NCBI GenBank assembly: GCA_020137815.1
Contig: CM035352.1
Location: forward strand, 2,673,131 to 2,737,130
Direction: 5' to 3'
Length of the DNA stretch: 64,000 nucleotides
Source of the DNA: Hormiphora californensis
Taxonomy: Eukaryota > Ctenophora > Tentaculata > Cydippida > Pleurobrachiidae
Shown: positions 60,753 to 64,000 of the stretch, in pieces
Layout of the letters: each line of letters opens with the position of its first letter
Position numbering within the stretch: the first letter of the stretch is position 1
Notes under the pieces: generated by a model
Databases searched by the model: none
Seen by the model: only the letters and a program-made list of their open reading frames with translations
What the model was told of the DNA's origin: nothing
Program-made: the position numbers and the translations under genes

Positions 60753-61984
60753 GATCTATCTTTTTTCTATCGTTTTCTACTGGTGTGAAGCACGTTTTAC
60801 AGATCACAGAGCGTGCCGGTAATGGTATCGATAAAGTAACTAGATGGTTTAAACTCCGGTAACTTGTAACATCACTTTTAACTGTCTAATTACAAGTTAA
60901 ATGTGCCTGTTAAAGTGAACATAACTCGGCTAATAGCCCCATTTGGATAATTACAAAGTTGAACTTTTACATTTTTATTCGTTTAACCATGATGCCCCGA
61001 CTGTCAGAGCGATCCCTCAGCCTGACAGCGAATGATCCGATGAAGCGTATAATGTTTTTGTGGTTTCGATTGATTTTTCTTTATCTCTCTCAGCCATCTC
61101 TCGATTTTCTTTATTTCCTCTCCATTTCCATTCTTTGGAGTGTCTCTCTCATCTCAAAGTGTTAGAACATTATGTATTTAGTGGCCGCACCTGTCCATCT
61201 GAGGATTTTTTGTTTTTCCCCCTTTCCCCCCTTGTTTTTTTTCCCCTCATTCCCCCTCCTGGGGGAACCTTTCGAACCAATTGGGAACTTCCCAATACCG
61301 GGGGTTTCCCAATTTGGGCCCTTAAAACTTAAAAGGCTAAAAGTTTTTTTGTAGTATTTTCAGGCTTGATTCCGGGTAATTTTTTTGGGGACCGATTTTA
61401 CCCAAGACCCCTACATTGGGAAAATGCCCGGTGATAAAAAAGGGTTTTTTGGGTTTTTGTTAAAAAGGGGGTTTAAAAAAATTTTTTGGGTTTAATTTTC
61501 CCTTTTGCTTTTAACATTTTTTTAATTTTTTTAAAAAACTTTTTGGGATTTAAAAAAATTCCCCCAAAAATTCCCCCTTTTTGCCAATTTTTAATTTCCC
61601 TTATTTTTTAAAAGGTTTTAACCAGGCAATTGGTCCCATTTCTTTTTTTTTCCCAATTTGGACGACGGAAACCGGGGGGGCGGGCCTACTTTTAGGGGCG
61701 AAAAGGGGGGCCCCGCATTTGTTTTAAACCTACTTGGTATTTTATCACGCATATAATGCTTGTTGTGTCACAAATTTTAAAAGGGGTCATTTTGGGAGTT
61801 TTTTCTCAAGCTCCTATAAAATTTTTTCCAATTTGGCCCTGGGCATGATCTGCAGTCACTCACTTTCCTCTTGAATCTCTCTCTCAGTACAGTTCTCACA
61901 TCTCTATCTTTCTCCTGTAGCTTGTATCAGATCAGAGAGAAAGCAAATGGATCCTGATTGCAAAAAGCCATCAAACACAGTACA

Positions 61985-62150
<166 letters not shown>

Positions 62151-62408
62151 ATCCCAATGTCTGCATGTTATCACACGTTTTACTGCCTACGCCGAAGTTC
62201 AAAAACTCTCGGTGTTCGTTCTCCGTCAGTTAATTGGACGTACCACCTTTCTCTCTCCATCTCCATCCCTCCCTCTCTATCTATCTATCTATCTCTATCT
62301 CTCTCCCACTCTCTTCTCACTCAAGTGGGGCATTATTATGTCTCACAGTTTTGCTGGTACATAGTCTCTTACACAGTATAATAATCAATTAGTGGACCTC
62401 ACTTCAGC

Positions 62409-62669
62409 GTGTGTGATATAATGTGCTCACCCCACCTGACCCCTGCTGCACCACCACACCCAGGCACGCGGTGGGCTGGACAACACTTCCCTTCCAATAG
62501 AGGTTCCTTTGGGGCGATGATTATACTGCCGTCTAGTTCTATCCGAGATACAGATACATTACTGTTAGATCGTCGGTGTGGTTATGTCAATCAAGAATCA
62601 GTTATGGGGTCGAAAGTTTACTTTTCAAAGACATGTCGATTTGGTGATTGGACCAATGAACTCGTGTAA
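62409..62669 (+). other. Open frame of 86 codons, possible terminal exon
   Basis: Follows an acceptor-like AG, ends at TAA, and is more balanced in composition than the surrounding repeats (segment RCGYVNQESVMGSKVYFSK). I recognise no domain. Confidence 0.2.
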
Positions 62670-62959
62670 TTTAGCTCCCTGATGTTTGGGCTGCCCCTCC
62701 CTAGGTGTAGTACCCATGTGAGCCTAGCCTATACAGTCGAGCTCTCTCTCCCTTCTGTTTCTCTCTCCCCTACTCTCTTTCTCTCCTCTCTCACTTTCAC
62801 TCTCTCCTTTGCCCTTCTCTCTCCGTCTTTCCCTCATGTGTAACGAGCTTCCGCTACATCCAAGTTTTTTGTGCTCCGAACCGAGGTCAGCCCTAGTTCG
62901 AACTGGCTTTTAATTGGTCATACCGCTCGATCAAAGTGGATAATGCATCCTAGCTCATC

Positions 62960-63368
<409 letters not shown>

Positions 63369-63469
63369 AGCGACCATCTAGAGAGTCAGAAAGAAAAGCG
63401 AGTGGAAGAAACAAAAAATAAACTTTTCGGGGAATAATTGATAGATGAAAACCGAATAAGAGAAGAGGG

Positions 63470-63523
63470 ATTAGAGAGAGAGAAGAGAGGATGAGGAGAG
63501 AGAGAGGAGGAGAGAGAGAGATA

Positions 63524-63560
<37 letters not shown>

Positions 63561-63641
63561 AGAGATGAGAGTGATAGAGAGAGAGATAGAGAGAGAGATA
63601 CGAGAGAGAGATGAGAAGAGAGAGAGACAGACAGTAGATGA

Positions 63642-63691
<50 letters not shown>

Positions 63692-63750
63692 AGAAGAGAG
63701 AGAGAGAGAGAGAGACAGAAGATAGAGAGAGAGAGAGAGAGAGAGAAGAT

Positions 63751-63802
<52 letters not shown>

Positions 63803-63808
63803 TAGAGA
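63470..63808. repeat. Interrupted (GA)n array, second block
   Basis: Same composition as the block at 62962-63368, separated from it by about 100 bp of unique sequence. Confidence 0.9.
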
Positions 63809-64000
63809 GCACTGCATGGACAGTTTAGTACACGTCAACATTATTCAATTTACCTTTTTTCGTTGTGCTGTTTCATTCTGACGATTCTGGACAAACACCG
63901 CCACAACACATTGTACACGTGCAAATTGCACCGGTTTATTTTTACTGAACACAGTCTTGTGACCAACTGCACTGACAACGATGAAGCGGGCTCTGGAAGA

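Noticed and set aside
63981-64000. Possible start of a gene (atgaagcgggctctggaa) at the window end
   Set aside because: Only seven codons are visible, too few to support a call.

Overview
The window is nuclear DNA of an animal with a compact genome. Genes have many short GT-AG introns (mostly 80-400 bp) and sit close together. The gene set is metazoan: tetraspanin, Ig, Kazal and VWD modules, an astacin, a PNT domain, a rhodopsin-like receptor, stefin, TMX2 and SNF8. Marine-invertebrate-type (GA)n/(CT)n arrays and MITE-like palindromes are common. A small non-bilaterian or other marine invertebrate (sponge grade, for example) fits best, but that placement is inference.

Layout. 1-4.1 kb: 3' part of an ER-retained EF-hand CREC protein (+). 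4.1-5.9 kb: palindromic repeats and a GC-rich patch. 5.9-7.6 kb: stefin-type cystatin (+) with a second, duplicated last exon. 8.1-9.6 kb: alpha-tubulin (+). 9.7-28.3 kb: six minus-strand housekeeping genes head to tail, transcribed in the order SNF8, TMX2, NOC2L, SEM1/DSS1, DHX8 (Prp22) and DDX10 (Dbp4). Five of these gaps are about 170-970 bp. A single-exon 7TM receptor lies on the plus strand inside a TMX2 intron. 28.3-34.9 kb: repeats, including a 1.5-kb tandem duplication and a 456-bp tandem array. 34.9-37.2 kb: secreted astacin with repeated short exons (+). 37.4-38.7 kb: PNT/SAM-domain protein (-). 39-44.4 kb: mostly non-coding, with a 17-bp minisatellite and a long CT array. 44.4-45.6 kb: tetraspanin (+). 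46.2-50.7 kb: secreted Ig-Kazal-Ig-VWD-C8 protein (+). 51.0-53.5 kb: a six-exon type III polyketide synthase (+). 54.5-58.1 kb: a 3.5-kb palindrome built from a 32-bp satellite. 58-64 kb: repeats and sequence that looks error-rich, with no gene I can support.

How they fit together. DDX10 and NOC2L act in ribosome biogenesis, DHX8 in splicing, SEM1 in the proteasome and other PCI complexes, and SNF8 and TMX2 in the endomembrane system. They form a collinear housekeeping block. The right half holds lineage-specific secreted or membrane proteins and the polyketide synthase, the most unusual gene here. Clustered single-base insertions in DHX8 (six) and the astacin (two) break otherwise conserved frames; uncorrected sequencing errors are the simplest reading.
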